Assembly (NCBI GenBank): GCA_011176545.1
Contig: DUEN01000003.1
Location: 1-64,000, forward strand
From: Caldilineae bacterium
GTDB lineage: Bacteria > Chloroflexota > Anaerolineae > DUEN01
Length of the DNA: 64,000 nucleotides
Direction: 5' to 3'
Shown here piece after piece: positions 9,203-18,169 of this stretch (the stretch's first letter is position 1; every line of letters starts with the position of its first letter). Both the position numbers and the translations under genes were made by a program. Below the pieces are notes generated by a model that was not told where the DNA came from, searched no databases, and saw only the letters and a list, made by a program, of their open reading frames with translations.

Positions 9203-10516
9203 TCACTCTTCCGGTACGGAGTAGCCGCGCCCGATGCCTCGATACTCGAATCCCAGCCGACGCATCTCGTCCGGCTCATAGATGTTGCGGCCATCAATGA
9301 GGACAGGACGTCGCATGAGGTCTCGAATCCTAGCTAGGTCCAGATGCTTAAACTCGTTCCACTCGGTGCACACGACCAGGGCATCACATCCCTCGGCCAG
9401 CGCGTACGGGTCCGGCGCCAGCTCGACCTCCGGCAAGACGCGAGCCGCCTTCTCCATGGCGATGGGATCGTATCCCCGCACGTTGGCCCCCTCGCTCAGC
9501 AGCAGGTGAGCGATCTCCACAGATGGCGCCTCCCGCATATCATCCGTATTCGGCTTGAAGGCCAGTCCTAGCAGGCCCACCGTGACATCCCGCAGCGAGC
9601 CCAGGATCTCCCTCAATTTGAGGATGACCACCCGGCGTTGGTCTCGATTGATCTCCATCACGGCCCGCAGGAGCGCGGGATGAGCCCCATGGATCAACGC
9701 CATATGCTCCAGCGCCTTCACATCCTTGGGGAAGCAGCTTCCACCCCATCCGATCCCCGCATCCAGGAAGGCGTGACCGATCCGGCGATCGTACCCCATG
9801 CCGATGGCCACCTCTTTGACGTCCGCCCCCAACCGCTCGCAGATGGAGGCGATCTCATTGATGAAGGAGATCCGCGTCGCCAGGAAAGCGTTCGACGCGT
9901 ACTTGATCATCTCGGCCGTGCGCAGGTCGGTGACGATGATGGGCGCCCGAAGGGGCAGATGGAGCTGAGCCACCCGCTCGGCCGCCTCCGGATCCAACGA
10001 GCCCAGGACGACCCGATCCGGGTTGAGGAAATCCTGGATGGCCGATCCCTCCCTCAAGAACTCCGGGTTCGACACCACGGAGAAGGGAATCGGCTTGGGC
10101 TGATGCCGACGCACGATGTCGGCCACCCAGTCGCCCGTGCCCACAGGGACGGTGCTCTTGTTCACGATGATCAAGGGGTGGTCCATATGCTGTGCGATGG
10201 ATTCAGCCGCCATCCGGACATAACGGAGATCCGCCTCGCCATCCACCCCCTCGGGCGTTCCCACGGCGATGAAGACGAACTCCGCGTCCTTCAATCCCTC
10301 CGCATAGGATGTGGTAAAGTGGAGACGCCCCGCGGCTTGGTTGCGCCGGACCATCTCCTCCAGTCCGGGCTCGTAAATGGGCATAATCCCCGCGCGCAGC
10401 TTCTCGATCTTCTCCTCATCGATATCGACGCAGGTGACGCGGTTTCCCAGATCGGCGAAGCAGGTGCCAGTCACCAGTCCGACATAGCCAGCGCCGATCA
10501 CGCAGATCACCTTCAT
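9203..10516 (-). CDS. ugd: UDP-glucose 6-dehydrogenase
   Basis: Oxidises UDP-glucose to UDP-glucuronate with NAD, for surface polysaccharides. The protein begins [17 protein letters not shown] (NAD-binding GxGYVG), and has the EFLREGSA segment, the central [17 protein letters not shown] helix and the active-site Cys in [12 protein letters not shown]. It is 437 residues when started at the ATG at 10516, which has a GGGGTGAG site. An upstream extension to 10570 lacks homologous residues and runs into a palindromic repeat, so I reject it. Confidence 0.94.
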   Translation of the reverse strand: MKVICVIGAGYVGLVTGTCFADLGNRVTCVDIDEEKIEKLRAGIMPIYEPGLEEMVRRNQAAGRLHFTTSYAEGLKDAEFVFIAVGTPEGVDGEADLRYVRMAAESIAQHMDHPLIIVNKSTVPVGTGDWVADIVRRHQPKPIPFSVVSNPEFLREGSAIQDFLNPDRVVLGSLDPEAAERVAQLHLPLRAPIIVTDLRTAEMIKYASNAFLATRISFINEIASICERLGADVKEVAIGMGYDRRIGHAFLDAGIGWGGSCFPKDVKALEHMALIHGAHPALLRAVMEINRDQRRVVILKLREILGSLRDVTVGLLGLAFKPNTDDMREAPSVEIAHLLLSEGANVRGYDPIAMEKAARVLPEVELAPDPYALAEGCDALVVCTEWNEFKHLDLARIRDLMRRPVLIDGRNIYEPDEMRRLGFEYRGIGRGYSVPEE

Positions 10517-10558
10517 GGTCTCACCCCGTTCCGCAATTGGATTCCAAGGTAGGGGCTC

Positions 10559-10628
10559 GTAGGGGCGCACGGCCGTGCACCCCTACGAAGACAACGCCTG
10601 CGTTGCCCCCAATATGCCAATATGGGCG
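10559..10628. repeat. Composite repeat: family A palindrome plus family B motif
   Basis: A 28-bp palindrome at 10559-10586 (GTAGGGGCGCACGG and its complement, one mismatch) is followed at 10612-10628 by ATATGCCAATATGGGCG, a variant of the CTATTCCAATATGAGCG motif found elsewhere next to family A copies. It fills the gap between ugd and the upstream membrane protein gene. Confidence 0.65.
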
Positions 10629-10638
10629 ATCCAGCGAT

Positions 10639-11682
10639 TTAAGGTGCTGTCTCCACCGCCGCATCGCCTCCCCGTGCCGCCCGCCCCAGATCGGCCCAGC
10701 GCAACTGCTCACGCCACATGTAGAACGCGCCTAGCAGCGTGATGGGCAGCCACAAGGCCACGTGCAGGACGGCCGTGTACGCGCCCGCCAGATCGCGCGG
10801 GACGCCGAACGTGGCCAGGATCTCGATGCCGGGGAGGTCGAAGGTGCCCACATATCCCGGCGCAGCCGGGATCGTCGTGGCCAGGTTGACCACGCCGTTC
10901 ATGAGCATCAGCACGTAGAAAGGCACCGTGAAGTCGAAGGCGTGCATGACGAACCAGTACTTAACGGTCTCCGCCAGCCAGATGACGACGGAGGTCCAGA
11001 AGAGCATGAGCACATCCCGGCCGCTACGCAACGAGCTAAGGCCGATCAGAAAGCGATCCAGCAGCCCGCCCACGGGGCCTCGAAAGCGCTCAGGTACCAG
11101 TCGCGCGGCCAGACGATCATAGATCAAGCGAACCCGCTGAGGCCGCGCGGCCAGGGCCAGGAACACCAACAACGCCCCGAAGAACAACAGGCTGGAGAGG
11201 ATCACGATCTGACGCAGCCAGCCGGGCATGGGGGTGAACGGCAGCGCGATGAACACGAAGACCAGCATCACCAGCCCATCGAAGATCCGTTCCACCAACA
11301 CCGTCGCCAAGCTGGCGCTCATACTAATCCCCTCGCGGCGGCGCAACACGTAACTGCGGATGACCTCGCCCGCGCGGGCCGGGTAGATGTTGTTGCCCAT
11401 GTAGCCGATGCAAACGACGGGGAAGAGCCGAGGCAGGGGGACGGTTCGCATGGGGCGTAACAGGTAGTGCCAGCGCCAGGTGCGCGCCCACACGCCGAAG
11501 AAATACACCACCACCCCAGGGAGGATCCAAAAGTACCGGGCCGTGCGCATCGCGTGCCAGACCTCCGCCAGCTCCAGGCGCCGCAACGCGATGCCCATGA
11601 ACAGCAGACTGATGAAGATCCCTAGCCAGAATTGTATCCTGCGCACAAACGCGACCTCATCGTTTAGATACGCTCTAAGCAA
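10639..11682 (-). CDS. Flippase-like/lysylphosphatidylglycerol synthase-type membrane protein
   Basis: About 347 residues with some eight hydrophobic segments, matching the UPF0104/AglD/LPG-synthase transmembrane family. Family marks include the segment VCIGYMGNNIYPARAGEVIRSY and ATVLVERIFDGLVML. Members are thought to move lipid-linked sugars or lipids across the membrane; the exact substrate cannot be told. The frame is open from a TTG at 11682, but that lies beside a terminator-like stem. A GTG at 11646 with GATGAGG upstream is a better start. It lies upstream of ugd on the same strand, so a role in glycan or glycolipid assembly fits. Confidence 0.85.
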   Translation of the reverse strand: MLRAYLNDEVAFVRRIQFWLGIFISLLFMGIALRRLELAEVWHAMRTARYFWILPGVVVYFFGVWARTWRWHYLLRPMRTVPLPRLFPVVCIGYMGNNIYPARAGEVIRSYVLRRREGISMSASLATVLVERIFDGLVMLVFVFIALPFTPMPGWLRQIVILSSLLFFGALLVFLALAARPQRVRLIYDRLAARLVPERFRGPVGGLLDRFLIGLSSLRSGRDVLMLFWTSVVIWLAETVKYWFVMHAFDFTVPFYVLMLMNGVVNLATTIPAAPGYVGTFDLPGIEILATFGVPRDLAGAYTAVLHVALWLPITLLGAFYMWREQLRWADLGRAARGGDAAVETAP

Positions 11683-11687
11683 ATAAA

Positions 11688-11730
11688 CCGGGCGGACTAC
11701 CTGTCGTTCTCGACACCGCAGTCCACCCGG
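11688..11730 (-). terminator. Intrinsic terminator candidate after the SWIM gene
   Basis: Read on the minus strand, CCGGGTGGACT pairs with AGTCCGCCCGG (10 of 11), a second short stem TGTCG/CGACA sits in the loop, and TTTATTTG follows. It lies between the stop of the SWIM-domain gene and the start of the flippase-like gene. Confidence 0.55.
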
Positions 11731-11831
11731 CCATGCCCTGCTTCAGGGCTATCCGCTCAAAGCTGTCTCATTATCGCTCAAATGAACGAAGACCGCAAAT
11801 CATCCCATAGTCCCATCTGCCCAACGCACCC

Positions 11832-12098
11832 TCACCCCGAGACCACAGGCGAGGCAGGCTCCTCCACCACGAAACTCACCATGGGCGCCAGCAACTTCTC
11901 CAACGCCATCGTATGGCTGCACCGTCCCCGTTGAGCGAAGAAGCGACACGTACAATGCCAGCTTCCCTCTTCATAGGTGATCTCATACACGTCGTGATTA
12001 CCTTGGAACTCCGCCACGAACGACTTGATATGAACACGCTCAGGTTCCTTCGCGTACTGCCTGGCCTTCATGATCTTACCGATCATGGCCGAATCCAT
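11832..12098 (-). CDS. SWIM zinc-finger miniprotein
   Basis: An 88-residue protein consisting almost only of a SWIM-type zinc finger: CTC then CSH spaced as CxCx8CxH (CTCRFFAQRGRCSH). SWIM domains bind DNA or protein partners. The ATG at 12098 has a strong AAAAAGGAGG site; a longer upstream reading has no such support. The gene is alone between two terminator-like hairpins, so it is probably its own transcription unit. Its partner cannot be read from context. Confidence 0.85.
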   Translation of the reverse strand: MDSAMIGKIMKARQYAKEPERVHIKSFVAEFQGNHDVYEITYEEGSWHCTCRFFAQRGRCSHTMALEKLLAPMVSFVVEEPASPVVSG

Positions 12099-12194
12099 TT
12101 TGCTTAACCTCCTTTTTATGTAAACTGGCGGACCCACATCGCCAGCGCCCCCGGGCGGGGAGGCGCCACCCCACCACTCACCGTCACGGGCCCT

Positions 12195-12236
12195 AAAAAG
12201 CAAGGAACACTGAGGCATACTTCACCTCAGTGTTCC
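12195..12236 (-). terminator. Intrinsic terminator candidate downstream of the GH20 gene
   Basis: On the minus strand GGAACACTGAGG and CCTCAGTGTTCC form a perfect 12-bp stem with a 9-base loop (12204-12236), followed by TTGCTTTTTA. It would end the transcript from the rsmI/GH20 operon before the SWIM gene. Confidence 0.7.
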
Positions 12237-12511
12237 CTGTTGGTCCAGATCCCCACCACGTGACGTGAGCTCACCATCCAGCACCACCTTTCAAGCCCAG
12301 TATAACTGGGGAGCATGCTCCTGTCAAACCGCCTCAACATGCGACTGAACGACGATTGCTCTACTCATCTGAAAAACCGCTGAGACGCCGAGGTCGCAGA
12401 GCTCCCCTATCTCTAGGGTAGGGACGCCGCGCTGCTGCGTCTCCTCACGTTAAGCTATTCCAATATGGAACATTAAAGCCTCCGCGCTCTCTGCGTCTCG
12501 GCGGTGCGTTT
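12237..12511. repeat. Gap with two family C repeats and one family B motif
   Basis: No gene is seen. AACCGCTGAGACGCCGAGG (12375 on) and its inverted counterpart CTCCGCGCTCTCTGCGTCTC (12480-12506) flank a CTATTCCAATATGGA at 12455-12469. The same building blocks recur at 43179-43259 and 50564-50926. Confidence 0.55.
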
Positions 12512-14422
12512 TCACTCAACCAATGGACGTTCGAAGTCCTCAAACCGTTCCCGGATCTCCCGCTCCAACGCGGCGGGATGGAGATAGGACGCCCACTCCC
12601 GGGCACAGCGCGATCTCAATGCTTCCAACTGTTCCCGAAGCGCCTGAGCCACCTTTCGAATGGTGACATCCTCCGGCTGCTGGGCCCATCGAGCGCCTAC
12701 CCGTATCGCCCAGGCGCCAAGGAGCGCCTCCTCCGCCGCCAGCCGGTAAAGCCTCACTTCCTCGCGATCGTTCCCTTGCTCCAAAGCCCGCTCCAACACG
12801 CTAAGTGCCCGATAGGCGACCTGGATGCGCCTGGAGAGCTCCCTCACGGCCTTATCGGAGAGGTTGGGATATCCCCCCAAGCTCCCCTGTACCCTTTCCT
12901 CCCATGGGCGGTTGCGGAAATATCGCCCATCTGAAGAACGCTCCCGAGGTACGGCCTGATCATATCCCAGCCCCGGGGACGATAGCTCCCATGCCACCCA
13001 TCCCAAGAGGGAATCCCCCAGGAACAGCTCACCGTACTGGCCAGGGAACGACATCAGCCAGGCCTCGTCGGCCGCCTCGGGCCGCCACATGGCGCCGGCC
13101 CCAGCCGTGACCCCTAACATCGTCAGCTCGGGCAAGACCCGCCTAATCGCCCAGGAGGTGACGACGGAACCAAGGGCCTTCGCTTCGCTGGCGACGCGGG
13201 CCGCCGCGACGACATTCGGGAGATGGACCTTCCAATTCGGATGGGTATAGGGGTCTCCATAACTACGAACAGATGAGCCCGTGAGCACCTCGTAGCCAGC
13301 CTCCCGAAGGTATCTCGTGTAAGAGAACCCTTTCACCCAGGGGCTAGCCGCCTCCGGCCGGACATACGCCTCATAGCGCGCCCGAAACTTTGGAGGGAAA
13401 TCCTCCCAACGCTCGGCGGGCACGATCCCCCCTCCGCCCCAATTCCGGACGTAGTCCACCTCCTCGCCGTAATAACTATACTCCCAATCGACGAAAATCA
13501 CGTCCCGGGGCATGTACGATAACGCGTCAGGATGGGCCAACACCATGTCCGCCCAGATCCACGGCCGCCGTCCCTGTTCCAGGACATGAGCGAGCACCTC
13601 CCGCATGAAGCGCCCATACAGGCTGGCCACGCCCTCTCTGGCCGCCACTTGCTGGCACTCCGGACATCGGCCCAGATACCAGGTCTCATCCCCGCCTACA
13701 TGGAAGAACCGGGAGGAGGGGTGAAGCGATAGCACCTCATCCACCATCCGCTTGACCAACGTCAACGCTTCCGCCTTGAGAGGACAGACCTGATATCTGG
13801 CGTCCGTCTCGGCCAGATCCGGCCGATGGTACAGCACGAACTCCAGGTGTCCAAGGGTCGGCACGCAGGGGATCACCTCGATGCCTCGCTCACGAGAATG
13901 CTCGATCAGGGTTGAGATCTCATCGGGCGTGAGGCGCTCCGGATGGGCAGGGATAATATCCGTCGAGTACGGGAATTTATCCTCATACTCCACAAGGAGG
14001 GCGTTGTAACGGAGGGCTGCCAGACGGTCCACCAGACGCAGGATGTAATCGAAGGAGAGCATTTGGTCCTTCAGGTCCAGGTGGAAGACGCGCATCGCCA
14101 GCCCGGGCGCGTCGGTGATGCGCTGGGCGCGGACATGGCCTTCTTGGGCGAGGGAGGAGAGCGTCCTCAGGGCGTTGAGCGCGCCGCGCTCCTCCGACGA
14201 GGATACGTCGATCCCCTGCGGCGCAAGGGTAACCGCATACCCCTCCTGAGGCAGGTCAGCGTGATGAAAGCGAATGGGGATCCCCGCCTCTGAGAGGGTG
14301 AGCCCCTCCACGCTCGACGGGCGAAGGGTCGAGAACGGCGGGGAGATCAGTTGGAACGCGATGGAAAGATCTACCTGCCCCTCTCGATATTCCACGGACA
14401 GAGGCGAAGGGAATAGGGTCAT
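12512..14422 (-). CDS. Glycoside hydrolase family 20-type beta-hexosaminidase
   Basis: A 636-residue protein with a GH20-like catalytic barrel. The Asp-Glu catalytic pair is seen in FFHVGGDETWYLGRC. An N-terminal half-domain (residues about 1-110) resembles the GH20b domain. There is no signal peptide, so it probably acts in the cytoplasm on imported amino-sugar oligosaccharides or cell-wall fragments (inference). The start codon overlaps the stop of rsmI by 4 bases, with GAGGAGGAACG upstream. A transcript terminator candidate lies 276 bases after the stop. Confidence 0.85.
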   Translation of the reverse strand: MTLFPSPLSVEYREGQVDLSIAFQLISPPFSTLRPSSVEGLTLSEAGIPIRFHHADLPQEGYAVTLAPQGIDVSSSEERGALNALRTLSSLAQEGHVRAQRITDAPGLAMRVFHLDLKDQMLSFDYILRLVDRLAALRYNALLVEYEDKFPYSTDIIPAHPERLTPDEISTLIEHSRERGIEVIPCVPTLGHLEFVLYHRPDLAETDARYQVCPLKAEALTLVKRMVDEVLSLHPSSRFFHVGGDETWYLGRCPECQQVAAREGVASLYGRFMREVLAHVLEQGRRPWIWADMVLAHPDALSYMPRDVIFVDWEYSYYGEEVDYVRNWGGGGIVPAERWEDFPPKFRARYEAYVRPEAASPWVKGFSYTRYLREAGYEVLTGSSVRSYGDPYTHPNWKVHLPNVVAAARVASEAKALGSVVTSWAIRRVLPELTMLGVTAGAGAMWRPEAADEAWLMSFPGQYGELFLGDSLLGWVAWELSSPGLGYDQAVPRERSSDGRYFRNRPWEERVQGSLGGYPNLSDKAVRELSRRIQVAYRALSVLERALEQGNDREEVRLYRLAAEEALLGAWAIRVGARWAQQPEDVTIRKVAQALREQLEALRSRCAREWASYLHPAALEREIRERFEDFERPLVE

Positions 14423-15291
14423 CGTTCCTCCTCCATCTGCGAAGAAGTTTCCTCCGGCGATGGGGACGCGATGTTCAACGCCAGGCGATAGATCTCCCGA
14501 CGCGGGCGCCCCGTCAATTTACTCAAGGCGCGGGCGGCCGTCGCTCGCGACACGCCCTCGTTCAACAGGATGGTCAGCGCCGCCTCGACGCGCTCAATCG
14601 GCCATGCCTGCTCGGCGGCCTCCCGCGGCGCGCCGCCAATGACGAGGGTATATTCCCCGCGCGGCCTCTCCGCCTCGAAGTGGGCGATGGCCTCCGTCAC
14701 TCGCCCCCGGAACACCGATTCGTAGCGCTTCGTCAGCTCCTCAGCGACGGCGACAGGCCGGTCCCCAAGCACCTCCGCGATATCCCTCAACGCTGAAACC
14801 AACCGATGAGGCGCCTCGTAGGCCACCAAAGTGCCCGGTTCCGTGGCCACTGACCGGAGCAGCCGACGCCGTTGAGCCTGACGTCGAGGCAAAAAACCCA
14901 GGAACAGGAAGCGATCGGTGGGCAGCCCGGAAATCACCAGGGCGGTCACCGCGGCCACGGGGCCCGGGATGGGGACGACCTGATGTCCTGCCGCCAACGC
15001 TGCCCGTATGAGCTCGTATCCCGGGTCCGAGAGGCCCGGCATCCCCGCCTCCGAGATCAGGGCGACGTCCCCCTCCATCAAAGCGCTGAGGATGCGATCC
15101 AGCTTGGTCAGCTTATTATGCTCAAAGTAGCTGGTGACCGGGGTATGGATATCGAAGTGGGAGAGGAGCACGCGGGCCGTGCGCGTATCCTCGGCCGCGA
15201 TCAGATCCACCTCACGCAGCACGCGCACCGCCCGGAACGTCATGTCCTCCAGATTGCCGATAGGCGTCCCTACGACATAGAGAATGCCCAT
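14419..15291 (-). CDS. rsmI: 16S rRNA (cytidine-1402-2'-O)-methyltransferase
   Basis: A 290-residue SAM-dependent tetrapyrrole-methylase fold enzyme that methylates C1402 in the decoding centre. It shows the family opening LYVVGTPIGNLEDMT, the AAEDTRT segment, SEAGMPGLSDPG, and the C-terminal helical region seen in RsmI (GVSRATAARALSKLTGRPRREIYRLAL). It lies between an unknown membrane-anchored protein (16 bases upstream) and the GH20 gene (4-base overlap). Confidence 0.95.
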   Translation of the reverse strand: MGILYVVGTPIGNLEDMTFRAVRVLREVDLIAAEDTRTARVLLSHFDIHTPVTSYFEHNKLTKLDRILSALMEGDVALISEAGMPGLSDPGYELIRAALAAGHQVVPIPGPVAAVTALVISGLPTDRFLFLGFLPRRQAQRRRLLRSVATEPGTLVAYEAPHRLVSALRDIAEVLGDRPVAVAEELTKRYESVFRGRVTEAIAHFEAERPRGEYTLVIGGAPREAAEQAWPIERVEAALTILLNEGVSRATAARALSKLTGRPRREIYRLALNIASPSPEETSSQMEEER

Positions 15292-15307
15292 ATCTCCCCA
15301 TTTCCCT

Positions 15308-16660
15308 TCATGGCGCTGGACCGCCGATCAGTATATAGTCTCGACGATCGTCTGTCGTGCGCGCCATGGGCCATACACCTGAGCCCGGCTGCATCCCTCC
15401 ATCCGAGAGCCTGGCCCTTATCCGATGAACCACAGCCGCCAGCGCCTGATCGCGGTCATCGGGGTCTAACCCAGGATAGTGCCCCAAGCGCCAGTTGGCC
15501 AGCTCCAGCCGCACCAGCTCCAATTCGGCCCAATCGCGCTCCTCGGGATCGGCGAGGTCGCCAACTCGCTGGCGCAGCAGGGAGAAGAACGCACCTTGGG
15601 CGAGGCGCAATGCCTCATAAATCTCAGGCTCGGCCCCCTCCCACTCAGGCACCAGCGAGATGCCATAAGCGCCGCGGGCCGCCTGAAGTTTGATAAGCAG
15701 CCAGACGATCTGCTCTGAAAGCAGGGTGACCTGCTGTCCAGGGCTCAGCCTGCCCGGCTCGGCCAGCTCGACGTACCATGTCACCCGCGCCTGATCCTCG
15801 CGACGCAGGAATTCGGCCAGGTCCGCTCGCTCCGGGCCGACATCCCCGCCTTCCAGAGCGATCCACTGATTGATCAACGCCAAAGCCCGCCGTTGGCGCT
15901 CCAGCCGAACGCGCTCCAGATCGGGGTTGAGCGGCAACGGATCCGCCAGAGCCGCCAAGTTCGATCTGGGAAGGAGTATGCTCGGCTGGACGGTCACATC
16001 ATCGCCGACTCGCGCCCTCAGCTCGGCCGCGGCCCGCTTCCCGCGAGCCACCGCGACCAGCCTCTCCAGGCGATCCAGGGCCTGCTTGCGCTGCACCGGC
16101 TGCATCAGCGCGCTGTAGCGAATGAGGGTTTCCGCCTGCTCCAGGCTGAGTGCCACCCCGACCTCGTCCTTCACGCGTAGACGGCCGCGGGCCGCCGAGA
16201 GCGACAGATCAAAGCGAGCGAGATCCGCCACATCGGGCCCGAGGGCGGCCAAGTCGTGAGCCATCTGGAAGCAGAGGGAGGCTTCGCTCAGCCGTCCCAT
16301 ATCCGCGAAGCGCTCACCGATGAGCTCGAACAGCCCTCCTCGAGTGGCGTTATCCAGGTCCGAGGCATACACGACGATGGCGAAGGCGCTATCCGGTTCG
16401 CCCGCGTCGAGTGCCTCGCGAGCGGCCGTCTCCGAGGGGATGCCGGCCAAGGGCAGAAGCGCCAGGTCAGGCCGTATCCGCGTGGCCACCACCGCGTTCG
16501 TAGGATCCCGCCAGCCGTGTATAACGGCCGGCTGACGGCTCAACAGGGCATATACCGCCAGGGACATGATCCCCACGATGAAAAGGAGAATCGCTCCACC
16601 AAGAGAGGATATCCACAGCCAATAACGAACGCGGTCGATGCGGTCGATATCACTTCGCAT
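15308..16660 (-). CDS. Membrane-anchored protein of unknown function, helical repeat-like
   Basis: A 450-residue protein I do not recognise. It has one transmembrane segment near the N-terminus (about 13-40, WLWISSLGGAILLFIVGIMSLAVY), then a long Ala/Leu/Arg-rich region with the feel of helical hairpin (TPR-like) repeats, for example about 80-200, which would face outside if the N-terminus is inside. It is the first gene of an operon with rsmI and the GH20 gene; a promoter candidate lies 39 bases upstream. Confidence 0.7.
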   Translation of the reverse strand: MRSDIDRIDRVRYWLWISSLGGAILLFIVGIMSLAVYALLSRQPAVIHGWRDPTNAVVATRIRPDLALLPLAGIPSETAAREALDAGEPDSAFAIVVYASDLDNATRGGLFELIGERFADMGRLSEASLCFQMAHDLAALGPDVADLARFDLSLSAARGRLRVKDEVGVALSLEQAETLIRYSALMQPVQRKQALDRLERLVAVARGKRAAAELRARVGDDVTVQPSILLPRSNLAALADPLPLNPDLERVRLERQRRALALINQWIALEGGDVGPERADLAEFLRREDQARVTWYVELAEPGRLSPGQQVTLLSEQIVWLLIKLQAARGAYGISLVPEWEGAEPEIYEALRLAQGAFFSLLRQRVGDLADPEERDWAELELVRLELANWRLGHYPGLDPDDRDQALAAVVHRIRARLSDGGMQPGSGVWPMARTTDDRRDYILIGGPAP

Positions 16661-16698
16661 TCAAGACCTCAGAGGCCATGACGTCAGCCGGCGACCTC

Positions 16699-16728
16699 AG
16701 TATACCACAGCGGGGAAAATGATGTCCA
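16699..16728 (-). promoter_or_regulatory. Sigma-A type promoter candidate for the rsmI operon
   Basis: On the minus strand TGGACA (16723-16728) and TATACT (16699-16704) are 18 bases apart, 39 bases before the ATG of the first operon gene. Confidence 0.45.
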
Positions 16729-16759
16729 TGTCATCGGTAGGGGCATTCCTTATGGACGT

Positions 16760-17049
16760 CCCATTGGCATCAAGTTAACGATGCTGAGGGGGCCTCAGCT
16801 CATAGAGACGAAATCCATTTCACGTATCGCCCTGCGATCAGGCATTCAACTCCAAGCGCTCTGGCTGCAGACGACCCTCATCCCCCCGCCCCCCTTCTCC
16901 CTGGCCAGGGAGAAGGGGGTCGGGGGGATGAGGGTCGTCTGCAGCCAGAGCGCTTGGAGTTGAATGCCTGATCGCAAGGTGATACGTGAGATGGATTTCG
17001 TTTCTATGAGCTAAGACTCCCTCAGCATCGTTAACTTGATGCCAATGGG
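16760..17049. repeat. 290-bp near-perfect inverted repeat (foldback)
   Basis: The left arm from CCCATTGGCATCAAG at 16760 and the right arm ending CTTGATGCCAATGGG at 17049 pair over about 145 bp with no spacer; the centre is CCCTGGCCAGGG at 16899-16910. Mismatches are a handful of single-base transitions, clustered in the outer half. No open frame of note is inside. It sits between divergent genes, so it is not a simple terminator. Confidence 0.9.
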
Positions 17050-17066
17050 GCGCAGTATGCTGCGCC
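17046..17066. repeat. Family A palindrome variant at the edge of the foldback
   Basis: GGGCGCAG-TATG-CTGCGCCC, followed by TTACCCTAC. It resembles the copy at 50741-50767 and overlaps the last bases of the 290-bp inverted repeat. Confidence 0.5.
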
Positions 17067-17124
17067 CTTACCCTACGGTTCTATGCGCGCCTACCAGCGA
17101 AGCGAGACGCGAGGAGATACAGAC

Positions 17125-18147
17125 ATGACGATGAGAGATCATGGAGACGACCATCGCTTAGACCGAATTCCCCTGGGAGATGGCCAGTTGCTCATCAGCC
17201 CTTTGGGCATCGGTACGTGGGCCTGGGGGGACCGCCTATGGTGGGGATATGGCCGGGGCTACACCGACGTTGACCTGTGGGAGGCCTTCCAGATCGCTGT
17301 GGAGGCCGGGATTAACTTCTTCGACACAGCGGAGGTGTACGGGTTCGGCCGATCGGAGCGAATCCTAGGCGCGTTTATGCGGGCAATGGATGCCCCCATC
17401 GTGGTAGCGAGTAAATTCTTCCCGTTCCCCTGGCGTCTGGGGCGGACAAGCCTCTTGAGGGCGCTGCGCGGCAGCCTGCGACGCCTTGGGGTATCCTGGA
17501 TCGACCTCTATCAGATCCACTGGCCGTTTCCGCCGGTGCCGATCGAGACGTGGATGGCGGCATTGGCCGAGGCCGTGGAGGCCGGGCTCGTGCGAGCCGT
17601 CGGCGTCTCCAATTATAACGTGGAACAGATGCGCCGCGCGCACGAGGCCCTGGCGCGATATGGCATCCCCCTGGCGTCGAATCAGGTGGAGTACAGCCTG
17701 ATCCGGCGCGACGTAGAGCGGAACGGACTTCTGGCGGCCTGTCGGGAGTTGGGCGTGACGTTGATCGCTTACAGCCCTTTGGGGATGGGATTGCTAACGG
17801 GGAAGTACACTCCAGATCGACCACCTGCGGGGCTGCGCGGCCGTCGTCTGGGCCAGCGGCTGGCGCAAGTGCAGCCGCTGGTCGAGTTGCTGCGCGATAT
17901 CGGCGAGGCGCATGGGGGCAAAACGCCAACTCAGGTGGCGCTGAATTGGGTGATCTGTAAAGGGGCCGTGCCCATCCCGGGGGTGAAGAACATCCGTCAG
18001 GCGCGAGATAACGCGGAGACGTTGACATGGCGGTTGACGGATGGGGAGATCGCCGCGTTGGACGAGGCCAGCGATCGCGTGATGGGACGCGTCCCTGGTG
18101 GGCAGAATGGCGATATTTATGGTAGAATGGTGAACGTGAGATCATGA
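17125..18147 (+). CDS. Aldo/keto reductase
   Basis: A 340-residue NADPH-type aldo/keto reductase. The catalytic tetrad is visible: Asp and Tyr in FFDTAEVYGFG, Lys in VASKFFPF and His in YQIHWPFP. The C-terminal cofactor part IPGVKNIRQARDN is also present. The ATG at 17125 has GAGGAG 9 bases upstream; an upstream ATG at 17083 sits in the repeat-rich gap and is less likely. It is the first gene of a long plus-strand run. Substrate unknown. Confidence 0.92.
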   Translation: MTMRDHGDDHRLDRIPLGDGQLLISPLGIGTWAWGDRLWWGYGRGYTDVDLWEAFQIAVEAGINFFDTAEVYGFGRSERILGAFMRAMDAPIVVASKFFPFPWRLGRTSLLRALRGSLRRLGVSWIDLYQIHWPFPPVPIETWMAALAEAVEAGLVRAVGVSNYNVEQMRRAHEALARYGIPLASNQVEYSLIRRDVERNGLLAACRELGVTLIAYSPLGMGLLTGKYTPDRPPAGLRGRRLGQRLAQVQPLVELLRDIGEAHGGKTPTQVALNWVICKGAVPIPGVKNIRQARDNAETLTWRLTDGEIAALDEASDRVMGRVPGGQNGDIYGRMVNVRS

Positions 18148-18169
18148 CTCAAAGAAGCCGAGGATGGGC

